Origin: Ohtaekwangia sp036503775
GTDB lineage: Bacteria > Bacteroidota > Bacteroidia > Cytophagales > Cyclobacteriaceae
DNA length: 64,000 bases
Reading direction: 5' to 3'
Assembly (NCBI GenBank): GCA_036503775.1
Contig: DASXWH010000016.1
Coordinates: 9,960 to 73,959 of the forward strand
Shown: in pieces, positions 17,500 to 26,116 of the stretch
Layout: every line of letters starts with the position of its first letter
How positions within the stretch are numbered: position 1 is the stretch's first letter
Notes under the pieces: generated by a model
Told to the model about the DNA's origin: nothing
The model's input: the letters and a program-made list of their open reading frames with translations, nothing else
The model's database searches: none
Made by a program: the position numbers and the translations under genes

Positions 17500-19527
17500 C
17501 TAATCTTTAAAGTATCGATCCTCTTCGTACTCTTCCTCTTCCTCCTCAAGAGGTTTTGGAAGTGCATTCACTTCGAGGATCTTGAATTCCGTTCTTCTGT
17601 TTTTCTGACGGCCAGCGGGATTGTCGGTACCATCCGGATTTGTATTTCTGGCAATAGGTTTTGATTCACCATACCCTTTTGGAACAATCCGGTCTACGGC
17701 AATACCATGTTGAACAATATAGCTTACAGCTGATTCTGCCCGTCTTTGAGACAGCGTCTGGTTATAATCAACATCGTCAATACTGTCTGTATGTGAACTT
17801 AGTTCAATCTTGATTTCAGGATTATCAATCAGCATCTGTACCAGCTTGTCAAGCTCTTTGGCAGCATCCGGTCTGATGTTATACTTATTGAAATCATAAT
17901 AAATATTCTCTAAAACAATGGCTTTATCAATAACAATCTTATCAAGGACCAATACTGTATCTAAGGTAATGTTAGTCAACAACTCCTTTAGGGTTGAGGG
18001 GTCTACACTTTTACCTTTCATAGTATACAACTGTCTTTTTACCAGGTATCCATCGGTTTCTCCAATCAGATTGTAATCTTCATTTTCATAAACCCGGAAC
18101 AGAAACTTACCATCATTTCCTGTGGTGTAATCCTGCATGATATCACCATTAGCATCCAGCAGACTTACCTTGGTATTTCCCAGTACCTGTAGTTTTCCAT
18201 CCTTATCCGGAGTGAATGTGACACCCTGCAGATAGTAATTAACGACCTTAAGATTTGGATCTTCATTGATGAAGGTGTAGATATCATCATCACCCTTGCC
18301 GTCTGTACGGTTGGAAGTAAAAAATCCGCGATCAGGCCGGAACAGGAAAATTCCAAAGTCATCTGCTGTTGAGTTAACGGGTTGCCCAAGATTTTCCATC
18401 TGCGTTTTTCCATTGGCTCTTTTCACGACAAATAAATCGAGCCCACCATAACCCGGGTGGCCATCAGACGCAAAGTATAATTTGGCATCTTCTGCGACAT
18501 AGGGGAACATCTCATCACCCGGGGTGTTTATTTCAGGACCAAGGTTGCGCACTTTTGTAAATCTCCCCCGCGAATCCATTTGAGCAGAGTATAGATCTGT
18601 TCCACCATAACCACCTTTACGGTTAGAAGCGAAATACAGCATACGTCCATCCGGACTAAATGAAGGAGAGGAATCCCAGCTGTAATTGCGGGCATCTCCA
18701 TCAAGTTCATTTTTGAATTGTGTATTGATGTTGATCGGAAGGGGTTCGCTCCAGACGTTGTTTCTGAAGCGGGATATGTACAGATCTACATCGGCCCCTC
18801 CTCCTTTTTTCTTTTCTGAATTACCCTTTGCAAAAACCATTGTTTTTCCATCCGGGGAAAATGTTATGCATCCCTCATTCCGGATGTCATCATTAATGCC
18901 GGAAGGTAGTTTGGTGAGAGTAGCAACATCAACATTGGCACCTTTTGTAGTTACTTTATACAGGTCTGTGAAGGGCTTGCCCTCGGCTTCGTAAATTTTT
19001 CCGTCACCCCGGGATGATGTAAAAAACAATTCTCCGTTTTGATAGACAGGTGAATACTCACTTGCAGGCGTATTGATCAGCTCGAGGTTTTTGATTTTGT
19101 AGTAACTGGTTTTTTCGCTGAGCTTTCCAATGTAATCCAAACCTTTTAACTCAGCCTGAGCACGGTCTTTTAGCGGGTTATTACTCGTGGAGGTTGTAAG
19201 CTTCTCAAGTTGTTTTCTTGCTTCATCATACTTTCCATTGGCCTTCAGCGACTGTGCATAGTAAAACGAAACAGTATCCGGATCAATTCCGCGACCACCA
19301 CCCTTAGCATAGAAAGCTTCGGCTTCCTTTATCCGATTTGATTGCCTGTAAGATTCTGCAACAAAGAAATTCGCTTCACGGTTATTGGGGTTTCCCGCCA
19401 GAACTTTTTTATAGAGGTCAATAGAGTTCTGATATTTTCCAAGACGAAAAGCCTTCTCGGCTTTCTTTGATGTGCTGCATGATGCCAGCCAGATCAACGA
19501 AATGAATAGAAGAATTAATGACCTCAT
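17500..19527 (-). CDS. porE: PorE-type T9SS subunit: TPR, PD40 propeller, CRD and OmpA domain
   Basis: 675 aa lipoprotein, lipobox WLASC with Cys17. Domain order: TPRs (about 22-125), a PD40/WD40-like propeller (about 155-405, repeats such as FSPDGKTMVFAKG and FSPDGRMLYFASNR), a carboxypeptidase-regulatory-like domain (about 430-515), then an OmpA C-terminal peptidoglycan-binding domain (about 540-655) with the NxxLSxxRAxxVxxYLxxxGI-type motif as NQTLSQRRAESAVSYI. This is the architecture of PorE, a periplasmic/outer-membrane component of the type IX secretion system. The C-terminus is a Glu-rich tail. An OmpA paralogue without T9SS function cannot be excluded. Confidence 0.8.
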   Translation of the reverse strand: MRSLILLFISLIWLASCSTSKKAEKAFRLGKYQNSIDLYKKVLAGNPNNREANFFVAESYRQSNRIKEAEAFYAKGGGRGIDPDTVSFYYAQSLKANGKYDEARKQLEKLTTSTSNNPLKDRAQAELKGLDYIGKLSEKTSYYKIKNLELINTPASEYSPVYQNGELFFTSSRGDGKIYEAEGKPFTDLYKVTTKGANVDVATLTKLPSGINDDIRNEGCITFSPDGKTMVFAKGNSEKKKGGGADVDLYISRFRNNVWSEPLPININTQFKNELDGDARNYSWDSSPSFSPDGRMLYFASNRKGGYGGTDLYSAQMDSRGRFTKVRNLGPEINTPGDEMFPYVAEDAKLYFASDGHPGYGGLDLFVVKRANGKTQMENLGQPVNSTADDFGIFLFRPDRGFFTSNRTDGKGDDDIYTFINEDPNLKVVNYYLQGVTFTPDKDGKLQVLGNTKVSLLDANGDIMQDYTTGNDGKFLFRVYENEDYNLIGETDGYLVKRQLYTMKGKSVDPSTLKELLTNITLDTVLVLDKIVIDKAIVLENIYYDFNKYNIRPDAAKELDKLVQMLIDNPEIKIELSSHTDSIDDVDYNQTLSQRRAESAVSYIVQHGIAVDRIVPKGYGESKPIARNTNPDGTDNPAGRQKNRRTEFKILEVNALPKPLEEEEEEYEEDRYFKD

Positions 19528-19566
19528 ATGCCTATAAATAAGCTTAAATCTACAAAATATCCCCTT

Positions 19567-20061
19567 TTATCTGACTACCGGCTGATGCGGTAAATACCGT
19601 TTTAACCAGGATGACTGAGCCTCTACCAGCCAACCAGTTTCCAGAGAAGCCTTGGTGTCAATAAGGTTATTAAAAGTCATCGTTGATTCATTCCATTCAC
19701 CTGATGCATAGGCATTCTTCAATGCACTTAAGGCAATAAGCTTAACTCCGTCCCCGGTAAGAAAAGCAACGAGATTGCGATTAAAGAAATCAGTCGTAAT
19801 AGCGGCACCGCCTTCCTTTAGAATCCGGACAGAGCTATCAATCGAACAACCACTTGCCTGATCATTTGCTGCCAGTATAACGAAGCGATTATACCTGATT
19901 TCAAATGAAGTATCCATCGGCTCACCATGAACCATCCATTGCTGACAAAACGCTTTCAGTCTATCGGAAAGTATTTTTTCCTCCTCAAAAGTTATGACCC
20001 TGTCAGATTGATAAATCCAGACACGGGCACTGCCGGGCAAACTGTTAAACGGAACAAACAT
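19567..20061 (-). CDS. Conserved hypothetical protein
   Basis: 164 aa, soluble, no signal or membrane segment. The sequence (WIYQSDR near 16, FCQQWMVHG near 38) recalls a short Bacteroidota family often mislabelled 'ABC transporter ATPase', but no Walker motif is present. It is encoded 22 bp after the Fe-S protein gene at 20084 and is probably in one transcript with it. The function is unknown. Confidence 0.75.
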   Translation of the reverse strand: MFVPFNSLPGSARVWIYQSDRVITFEEEKILSDRLKAFCQQWMVHGEPMDTSFEIRYNRFVILAANDQASGCSIDSSVRILKEGGAAITTDFFNRNLVAFLTGDGVKLIALSALKNAYASGEWNESTMTFNNLIDTKASLETGWLVEAQSSWLKRYLPHQPVVR

Positions 20062-20083
20062 GAAATTAATTTAGTCAATATCC

Positions 20084-20866
20084 TTAGGTCAAACCACCAG
20101 CCTCAGCAATAAGTTCTGAGAGATCTTTTACGCTTACGTCAGCTTCTCTCTCTTTATTTTTTACACCATCACTCAGCATGGTCATACAAAAAGGACAGGC
20201 TACGGCAATGGTCGAAGCGCCTGTTGCCAGGGCCTCTTCGGTTCGTTCAACATTGATGTCCTTATTACCTTTTTCTGGTTCTTTGAACATTTGAGCACCA
20301 CCCGCTCCACAGCAGAGCCCGGTGGTTCTGCAGCGCTTCATTTCAACGAGATCAGCATCCAGGGCTTCGAGAACAGCTCGTGGGGCTTCATAGATATTAT
20401 TAGCGCGACCGAGGTAGCACGAATCATGATACGTTATCTTTTTTCCCTTAAATGATCCACCATCCGTTTTTAATTTTCCTTCATTAATGAGCTGCTGAAG
20501 AAATGTGGAATGATGAATTACTTCATATGCCCCCCCCAACACCGGGTATTCATTCTTAATGGTATTGAAGCAATGTGGGCATGCCGTGACAATTTTCTTA
20601 ATACCATAACCATTCAAAACCTGAATGTTGCTCATGGCCTGCATTTGAAAAAGAAATTCGTTTCCAGCCCTGCGGGCAGGATCGCCCGTACACGCCTCTT
20701 CCGTTCCTAAAACCGCGAACTTGATATTTACAGCGGCCAGAATTTTTACGAAAGCTTTTGTTACTCGCTTGTAGCGATCATCGAAAGAGCCGGCACACCC
20801 AACCCAAAATAACACCTCGGGACTTTCACCTTTTGCAGTTAGCTCTGCGACTGTGGGTACGTTCAT
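20084..20866 (-). CDS. HdrB-like CCG-domain Fe-S protein
   Basis: 260 aa with two cysteine-rich CCG domains. First: VGCAGSFDDR (about 18-27) with CPHCFNT (about 95-101). Second: CYLGRANN (about 149-156), CCGAGGAQMF (about 190-199) and CPFCMTM (about 230-236). Such domains bind a noncubane 4Fe-4S cluster in HdrB, GlpC, GlcF and LldE. It follows the membrane Fe-S gene by 24 bp; together the two form an HdrD/FadF-type unit split in two chains. Likely role: electron transfer between flavoproteins and the quinone pool. The donor is not shown. Confidence 0.88.
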   Translation of the reverse strand: MNVPTVAELTAKGESPEVLFWVGCAGSFDDRYKRVTKAFVKILAAVNIKFAVLGTEEACTGDPARRAGNEFLFQMQAMSNIQVLNGYGIKKIVTACPHCFNTIKNEYPVLGGAYEVIHHSTFLQQLINEGKLKTDGGSFKGKKITYHDSCYLGRANNIYEAPRAVLEALDADLVEMKRCRTTGLCCGAGGAQMFKEPEKGNKDINVERTEEALATGASTIAVACPFCMTMLSDGVKNKEREADVSVKDLSELIAEAGGLT

Positions 20867-20890
20867 AAAAGTTTGTCAGCTATTAAATAC

Positions 20891-22225
20891 TCATTTACTT
20901 TCCTTTGCCCAGTTAAAACGATCACTTGGAGAAAATTTCCAGGGAGCGAAACTGGTTTCAATATTCTGAAACATAGAATTCCACGAAGCCGGGGAGCCCG
21001 ATTCCTCCATGGCCACATAGCGCCTTAGCTCGAGAATTATTTCCAACGGATTAATCATCACCGGGCAAGCCTCTACACAGGCATTACAGCTCGTACAGGC
21101 ATTGATCTCTTCTTTGGTGATATAGTCCCCCAGCAAAAATTTCCCATCATCAAAGGGAGCGGCTCCTTTTTCCACCAGTTTACCAACATCCTCCATACGG
21201 TCACGGGTGTCCATCATAATTTTTCGGGGAGAAAGTTTTTTCCCGGTGAGATTGGCCGGGCATTCCGATGTACATCGGCCGCATTCTGTGCACGAATATG
21301 CCGCCAGAAGATTATTCCAGGTGAGGTCATTAATATCCTTTGCACCAAACCGACCAGGTTCACCAGCCGGTGCGGAGTTGGCGTCTGGTAATCCAAGCAT
21401 CACCTTCACTTCGTTTGTTACCACCGGCATGTTCTTCATCTGGCCCTTCGGCTCTACATTGGCGAAGTAAGTGTTAGGGAATGCGAGGAAAATATGAAGA
21501 TGCTTGGAGTACGTAACGTATACTGCGAATCCTAATATCCCGATGATATGAAACCACCACGCGGTGCGCTCAATCAGAATTAACGTTTCCTGGGAGAGCG
21601 AGTCAAAGAGTGGAATCAGAAAGGAACTAAAGAACAGAGCACCTGTAGCGAGGTAATGCGGATCTGTTTTCTGAAGGATCTGATCGGCTGCATTCATACT
21701 CAGAATTGCAAGCATCAGAACAATCTCGGTGATGAGAATGACATTGGCATCCAATCTTGGCCAACCGTTCAGCTCGACAGACCAAAACCGGTTTAACCGA
21801 AGCACATTTCTGCGGACCAGAAAGAATACGCACGACAACAATACACCGACAGCCAGAAACTCAAAGATGTTCATCAGCACCGTATAGAATCCGCCCAGAA
21901 AAGGGGAGAAGATCCGGTGTGTACCGGCTAACCCGTCAATGACAAACTCAAGCACCTCCAGATTTATCACCAGGAAGCCCACATAGATAAACAAGTGAAG
22001 AATTGCGGGTGTAATCCGCTTGAACATTTTCTTCTGACCCAGCGCAACGAGCACCATGTTTAGCCATCGCTGCTGAGGTGCATCATGTATTTCTTTTGCT
22101 TTTCCCAACCGGATATTTTCACGGATGCGAATGGCTCGTTTCCGGATGAAAAACACGGCTACAGCCAGGGTAAAAATGAAAGCGATTTGTTGCACCATAA
22201 AGTTGGCTATAATAGTGAGCGCCAT
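20891..22225 (-). CDS. Membrane Fe-S oxidoreductase subunit (NarI-like plus 2x4Fe-4S)
   Basis: 444 aa. The N-terminal half has five or six membrane helices with His residues suited to haem b or quinone binding, as in NarI/DsrM. The C-terminal half carries two ferredoxin motifs: CTECGRCTSECP (about 316-327) and CTSCNACVEACP (about 383-394). The chain lacks CCG domains, which are supplied by the next gene. This resembles the ETF:menaquinone oxidoreductase FadF/EMO of Firmicutes cut in two. Lying 6 kb from a fad operon, a role in re-oxidising ETF is plausible but inferred. Confidence 0.87.
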   Translation of the reverse strand: MALTIIANFMVQQIAFIFTLAVAVFFIRKRAIRIRENIRLGKAKEIHDAPQQRWLNMVLVALGQKKMFKRITPAILHLFIYVGFLVINLEVLEFVIDGLAGTHRIFSPFLGGFYTVLMNIFEFLAVGVLLSCVFFLVRRNVLRLNRFWSVELNGWPRLDANVILITEIVLMLAILSMNAADQILQKTDPHYLATGALFFSSFLIPLFDSLSQETLILIERTAWWFHIIGILGFAVYVTYSKHLHIFLAFPNTYFANVEPKGQMKNMPVVTNEVKVMLGLPDANSAPAGEPGRFGAKDINDLTWNNLLAAYSCTECGRCTSECPANLTGKKLSPRKIMMDTRDRMEDVGKLVEKGAAPFDDGKFLLGDYITKEEINACTSCNACVEACPVMINPLEIILELRRYVAMEESGSPASWNSMFQNIETSFAPWKFSPSDRFNWAKESK

Positions 22226-22296
22226 CGATTGTTAGCGCCTTCAAATAACACATAAATCCCGGTTTTATACCATATCAGCAAAAAACCAGACCGGGT

Positions 22297-22327
22297 TTTG
22301 CACCAAATATAAATTTACATACTTTTG
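22297..22327 (+). promoter_or_regulatory. Bacteroidota-type promoter of tRNA-Phe
   Basis: TTTG (22297-22300) and TACTTTTG (22320-22327) are separated by 19 bp. This fits the primary sigma (RpoD/SigABfr) consensus TTTG-N19-21-TAnnTTTG exactly. The tRNA begins 34 bp downstream of the -7 element. Confidence 0.8.
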
Positions 22328-22360
22328 TGCCCCTGTCAGACCAGCGCAGGCCGAATTTAA

Positions 22361-22433
22361 GGTGATGTAGCTCAGTTGGTAGAGCAAAGGACTGAAAATC
22401 CTTGTGTCGGGGGTTCAATTCCCTCCATCACCA
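22361..22433 (+). tRNA. tRNA-Phe (GAA)
   Basis: 73 nt. The acceptor stem GGTGATG/CATCACC, D arm GCTC-AGTTGGTA-GAGC, anticodon stem AAGGA/TCCTT with loop CTGAAAA (anticodon GAA at 22394-22396) and T arm GGGGG-TTCAATT-CCCTC all fold. The discriminator is A. CCA is not encoded in full (ACAC follows). Confidence 0.97.
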
Positions 22434-22439
22434 CACAAC

Positions 22440-22465
22440 AAGAAGCTTCCTTTAGGAAGCTTCTT
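22440..22465 (+). terminator. Terminator after tRNA-Phe
   Basis: A perfect 11-bp stem AAGAAGCTTCC / GGAAGCTTCTT with a TTTA loop, 7 bp after the tRNA, followed by TGTTTTCC. Confidence 0.75.
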
Positions 22466-22550
22466 TGTTTTCCACCTTTTCCAGTGGGGATTATGGGCAA
22501 ACGATACTTATGTTTTACTTTACATTGTATCACCATCAATTTCAGCCCTC

Positions 22551-23924
22551 TTGTCTACCCCCTCTGAAATCTGGAGACTCTTTTACCTCTATCAGGCGGA
22601 GTTTGTTCTTGGCCTGGTTCTGTTTATCACCTTCCGTCATTTCGGAAGCCTGTATCGCAGGCGGTTTTTATACACCTGGTCTTTCAGCTGGTTGATGTTT
22701 GCCTTGTTCTCAGGCTTCTCAGGTATCATCATTCTGATCTTAAACTTTCCCGAAGGCCTTACCCGTACAGGTATCAGTATCCTTACGCAGATGACCTGTT
22801 ATTTCCAGGTGATTTTGATCCTTCGGGGCACCTACGAGCTTGTGTATGAGAGAGCGTTCAACCGGAGGATGTTCAGAGTAATTGTAGCCATCGTGCTACT
22901 GGTCGCTACTGTAGCGGTTTTGCTTTTCAGTGGCGATCAGTCCCGGGGAGCTGAACGTTATCTGCTTCGCGTTGGAAGCCGCTCGTTCGTGATGGGATTA
23001 GGCTTTTTGATCACGGGTCTGGTGGTATTCCGCCACAAGCGATTTACCCGCGGCTTTGGTCAACGCCTTCTCACAGTTTCTTTCGTGATTTTCGGCTTGT
23101 ATCAGATCTATTATTTCAGTGTTGTATTCATGAATGTCTTTTTCCAGCGCGCTGAGTTTCCAATTGTATTTGGGGTTGTGGATCTTTTGCTTATTGCCCT
23201 GATGGGTATGAGCATGGTGATGTGGTTACTGGAAGATGAACGAGAGAAGTTGGAAAAGGCCAATAATGAGTTGGACAGGTTCCTGTATAGTACATCACAT
23301 GACCTGCGCGCACCCATCGCATCCATTCTCGGACTTACATATCTTGGTAAGATTGAATTTCAGGAGGAACGCGCCCGGTTATTCATGGATATGATCGAGT
23401 CCAGAATTAAAAAACTCGATATGGTGATCAGCGATATCTTAAGCCTGTCACGAAGCAAAAAACTGGATGCGAAAATTCAACCGATAGACCTGAAGATCTT
23501 AATTGATGATACAATAACCGATATCAAATTCAATAAGGGGGCATCAGATATTGCATTGGAATACGAGGCCGGAGATCACCAGTTCCATTCAGACTATAAT
23601 CAAATGAAGATCATCATGGCTAACCTGATGTCAAATGCGGTAAAGTATCATAACCTGAACCAGCCAACCCCTTTTATCAAAATTGCCTTCAGCCGAAATA
23701 AAGATTGCGTTTCAATTGCAGTGCAGGACAACGGTAAGGGAATACCACCTGAAAGCCTGCCTAAAATTTTCGAAATGTTTTATCGTGCTTCTTTGGATAC
23801 GGAAGGAACAGGCCTGGGCCTGTACATCGTAAAGGAAGCCCTTAGTAAAATAAAAGGAACGATTGAGGTGAAGTCAGAGTTGAACAAAGGAAGCACGTTC
23901 ACTATCACGCTGGAGAATGCATGA
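22551..23924 (+). CDS. Membrane sensor histidine kinase
   Basis: 457 aa from a TTG at 22551. An in-frame ATG at 22404 lies inside tRNA-Phe, and there is no other ATG before the first membrane helix, so TTG is the most sensible start. Six or seven membrane helices form the sensor. Then comes a short coiled coil, a HisKA domain with STSHDLRAPIASILG (phospho-acceptor His), and a HATPase_c domain with MSNAVKYH (N box), DNGKGIP (G1), and GTGLGLYIVKEAL (G2). No response regulator is adjacent; the signal and partner are unknown. Confidence 0.85.
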   Translation: MSTPSEIWRLFYLYQAEFVLGLVLFITFRHFGSLYRRRFLYTWSFSWLMFALFSGFSGIIILILNFPEGLTRTGISILTQMTCYFQVILILRGTYELVYERAFNRRMFRVIVAIVLLVATVAVLLFSGDQSRGAERYLLRVGSRSFVMGLGFLITGLVVFRHKRFTRGFGQRLLTVSFVIFGLYQIYYFSVVFMNVFFQRAEFPIVFGVVDLLLIALMGMSMVMWLLEDEREKLEKANNELDRFLYSTSHDLRAPIASILGLTYLGKIEFQEERARLFMDMIESRIKKLDMVISDILSLSRSKKLDAKIQPIDLKILIDDTITDIKFNKGASDIALEYEAGDHQFHSDYNQMKIIMANLMSNAVKYHNLNQPTPFIKIAFSRNKDCVSIAVQDNGKGIPPESLPKIFEMFYRASLDTEGTGLGLYIVKEALSKIKGTIEVKSELNKGSTFTITLENA

Positions 23925-23934
23925 TGAGAACAGA

Positions 23935-25470
23935 TTATTTATAGTGTTTAAGTCTCACCACTTCCTCTTTTTTCAGGAATCGCCACTCACCCCGTCCTAA
24001 ATCTTTTTTATCCAGACCGGCATAGACAGATCGGTCAAGCCTAACCACCTCGTACTGGAGTGATTCGAAGATTCTGCGGACTACGCGGTTCCACCCAATG
24101 TGAAGTTCGATACCTATAGTCTTGTTGTCATCTGAAACGATGGCCAGATCGTCTACCTGAGCTTTGCCTTCTTCAAGGTGTACGCCATCAAGGATCTTTT
24201 GATAGTCAGCCTTCGTAAGCGGACGATCTAATTCTACCTTGTAGATCTTTTTGACGTTGTAGGAAGGGTGCATCAGTTTATCGGCCAGATCTCCGTCATT
24301 CGTTAACAGAAGTAACCCGGTAGTATTTCTATCCAGGCGGCCAACGGGATAAATCCGCTCCTTGATGTGATTTCCAAGCAAATGCATTACAGTATTACGT
24401 TCCTGAGGATCGCTGGTAGTTGTGAGAAACCCTTTAGGTTTATTGAGCAGAACGTAAACTGGTTTTTCGGCACGAAGCACCTTGCTTTCATATCGCACTT
24501 CATCACCTGGATTCACCTTGAAGCCCAGCTCGGTTATTGTTTTACCATTTACCGAGATCAATCCCATCGTAATGAGATTATCGGCTTCACGTCTGGAGCA
24601 AACTCCGCTGTTGGCAATGAAACGATTCAGTCTTATTTTTTCCGTTTGGGCCGGTGCTTCTGAAGTATGGTCTTCTTCAGGCTTCTCGCGGAATGATTTG
24701 CGAGGTCTTTCTTTCCTGAAACCGTCAGCACTCTCTTCAGATTTTCTGAAGGGCTTTTCAAAAGAACGGGGCTTTCTGTCACTGCGCGAATCAGTACTAT
24801 CCCTCTTTCTGAATGAATCTTTTTTATCGGAATCCCTGAACGGTTTTTTGAATGACCTGCTGTTATTTTCTTTTCGCGAAGAGAACTTCTTATCACCGCT
24901 TCCTTCTTCAGATTTTCTTCTGAACGGTTTGGGTGAATCAGTATCAAATTTCTTGAAAGGTTTTTTGAAAGGCCTTTCATCATCTTTTCGGGAAGAGAAT
25001 TTCTTATCTCCGAATTCCCCTTCAGATTTTCTTCTGAAAGGCTTGGGTGAATCGCTATCGAATTTCTTGAACGGCTTTTTAAATGGCCTGCTGCTATTGT
25101 CTCCCCGGGATGAGAATTTTCTATCTCCGGATTCGTCATCTGACTTTCTTCTGAATGGCCGGGGTGAATCGCTATCGAATTTTTTAAACGGTTTTTTGAA
25201 GGAACCCTTCTCTCCCTTGTCAAAACGGTTTTCACCAAAGCCCTCAGATTTCCGGGCAAAAGGTTTTTTAGAATCTGTATTGTCAGATTTTTTGAACGAT
25301 CTCCCCGCGGGTTTCTGGCCACGGTCACTATACCCTGATGATTTCTTTTTGAATGACCCTGATTTGTCTGCCGAACTCCTGCGTGAAAAAGATCTTTCTC
25401 CGGAAGAGTCAGATCTGGAGGATGATGGCTTTCTTTTTCCGGATTGACCGGATGGATTACGCCTGGGCAT
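23935..25470 (-). CDS. RsuA/RluB-family rRNA pseudouridine synthase with long disordered N-tail
   Basis: 511 aa. The first 270 residues are low complexity (Lys, Ser, Arg, Phe, Asp) with about three tandem 38-39-aa repeats built on KKPFKKFDSDSPKPFRRKS (roughly residues 85-205). An S4 domain follows (RLNRFIANSGVCSRREAD, about 280-297), then the RsuA-type catalytic domain with the GRLDRNTTGLLLLTNDG motif (catalytic Asp in GRLDRNT, about 376-392). It modifies a uridine in 23S or 16S rRNA; RluB (23S) is most likely. The tail may bind RNA. It overlaps the scpB stop by 14 bp, so the two are coupled. Confidence 0.88.
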   Translation of the reverse strand: MPRRNPSGQSGKRKPSSSRSDSSGERSFSRRSSADKSGSFKKKSSGYSDRGQKPAGRSFKKSDNTDSKKPFARKSEGFGENRFDKGEKGSFKKPFKKFDSDSPRPFRRKSDDESGDRKFSSRGDNSSRPFKKPFKKFDSDSPKPFRRKSEGEFGDKKFSSRKDDERPFKKPFKKFDTDSPKPFRRKSEEGSGDKKFSSRKENNSRSFKKPFRDSDKKDSFRKRDSTDSRSDRKPRSFEKPFRKSEESADGFRKERPRKSFREKPEEDHTSEAPAQTEKIRLNRFIANSGVCSRREADNLITMGLISVNGKTITELGFKVNPGDEVRYESKVLRAEKPVYVLLNKPKGFLTTTSDPQERNTVMHLLGNHIKERIYPVGRLDRNTTGLLLLTNDGDLADKLMHPSYNVKKIYKVELDRPLTKADYQKILDGVHLEEGKAQVDDLAIVSDDNKTIGIELHIGWNRVVRRIFESLQYEVVRLDRSVYAGLDKKDLGRGEWRFLKKEEVVRLKHYK

Positions 25471-26041
25471 CGGGTTCTTTTAAGTCAGAGTTTTCGCCAA
25501 TAACATTTGTTTCAGTTGTGAATTCCTTGGGTGCTGGCAATTCGGCCAGATCATTAATGCCAAAGTATTCCATGAATTTAGGCGTGGTGCCATATAACAT
25601 CGGCCGGCCAATGGTATCGGCCTTTCCTGTTATTTCGATCAGGCTTTTATCCAGAAGCTTTTGAACGGCATAGTCGCAATTAACACCTCTGATATTTTCG
25701 ATTTCTGTTTTCGAAATGGGTTGTTTATAGGCGATGATGGAGAGCGTTTCCATCGCAGATGTAGACAATCGTTTTTTGGACTGCTGCTTCAGCATGATAC
25801 CAATGCTGGCCTGGTAAGCAGGCTTGGTCAGGAACTGGTACCCACCACCTGTTTTGAAAAGCTGGAAAGAGTATTCTTCAGCCACGAACTTTTCTTCCAA
25901 ACGTTGAATTGCTCCGGTGATGTCTTCTTCCGGAACATCAGCATTAAACATTTCTGAAAGGCAAGCTTTTATATCGACCACCTTGATGGGGCTGGGCGAG
26001 CAGAAGATCAATGCTTCAATATGATTTTGTAAGAAGTCCAC
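25457..26041 (-). CDS. scpB: Segregation and condensation protein B
   Basis: 194 aa. ScpB is the winged-helix partner of ScpA and SMC in the bacterial condensin. Family features: IEALIFCSPSPI near residue 8, ETLSIIAYKQPISKTEIENIRGVNCDYAVQ (in parts; AYKQPISKTEIE about 109-120), and KLLDKSLIEITGKADTIGRP. No scpA is adjacent. Its stop overlaps the start of the pseudouridine synthase gene. Confidence 0.93.
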   Translation of the reverse strand: MDFLQNHIEALIFCSPSPIKVVDIKACLSEMFNADVPEEDITGAIQRLEEKFVAEEYSFQLFKTGGGYQFLTKPAYQASIGIMLKQQSKKRLSTSAMETLSIIAYKQPISKTEIENIRGVNCDYAVQKLLDKSLIEITGKADTIGRPMLYGTTPKFMEYFGINDLAELPAPKEFTTETNVIGENSDLKEPDAQA

Positions 26042-26086
26042 GGCTGTATAGTTAAAGGTAATCCAAAAATTCTCTTGTAGACAAAA

Positions 26087-26109
26087 ATCCCCTCGTTAGC
26101 GGAGGGGAT
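26087..26109 (-). terminator. Terminator of the dksA-like gene
   Basis: Stem ATCCCCTC / GAGGGGAT with a 7-nt loop, 8 bp after the stop of the gene at 26117. On the - strand it is followed by TTTTTGTC. Confidence 0.8.
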
Positions 26110-26116
26110 GTTTGCT

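Noticed and set aside
22404..22550. N-terminal extension of the histidine kinase from an ATG at 22404
   Set aside because: The ATG is inside tRNA-Phe and the frame crosses its terminator hairpin; the extension has no membrane or family pattern.
24840..25220. Repeats resembling a CRISPR array
   Set aside because: The units are coding tandem repeats of about 115 bp with no unique spacers and keep the reading frame.
24482..25447. Long + strand open frame (321 aa) rich in Leu, Ser and Phe
   Set aside because: Exactly antisense to the Lys/Ser/Arg-rich repeat tail of the pseudouridine synthase; its openness follows from the codon bias of the repeats.
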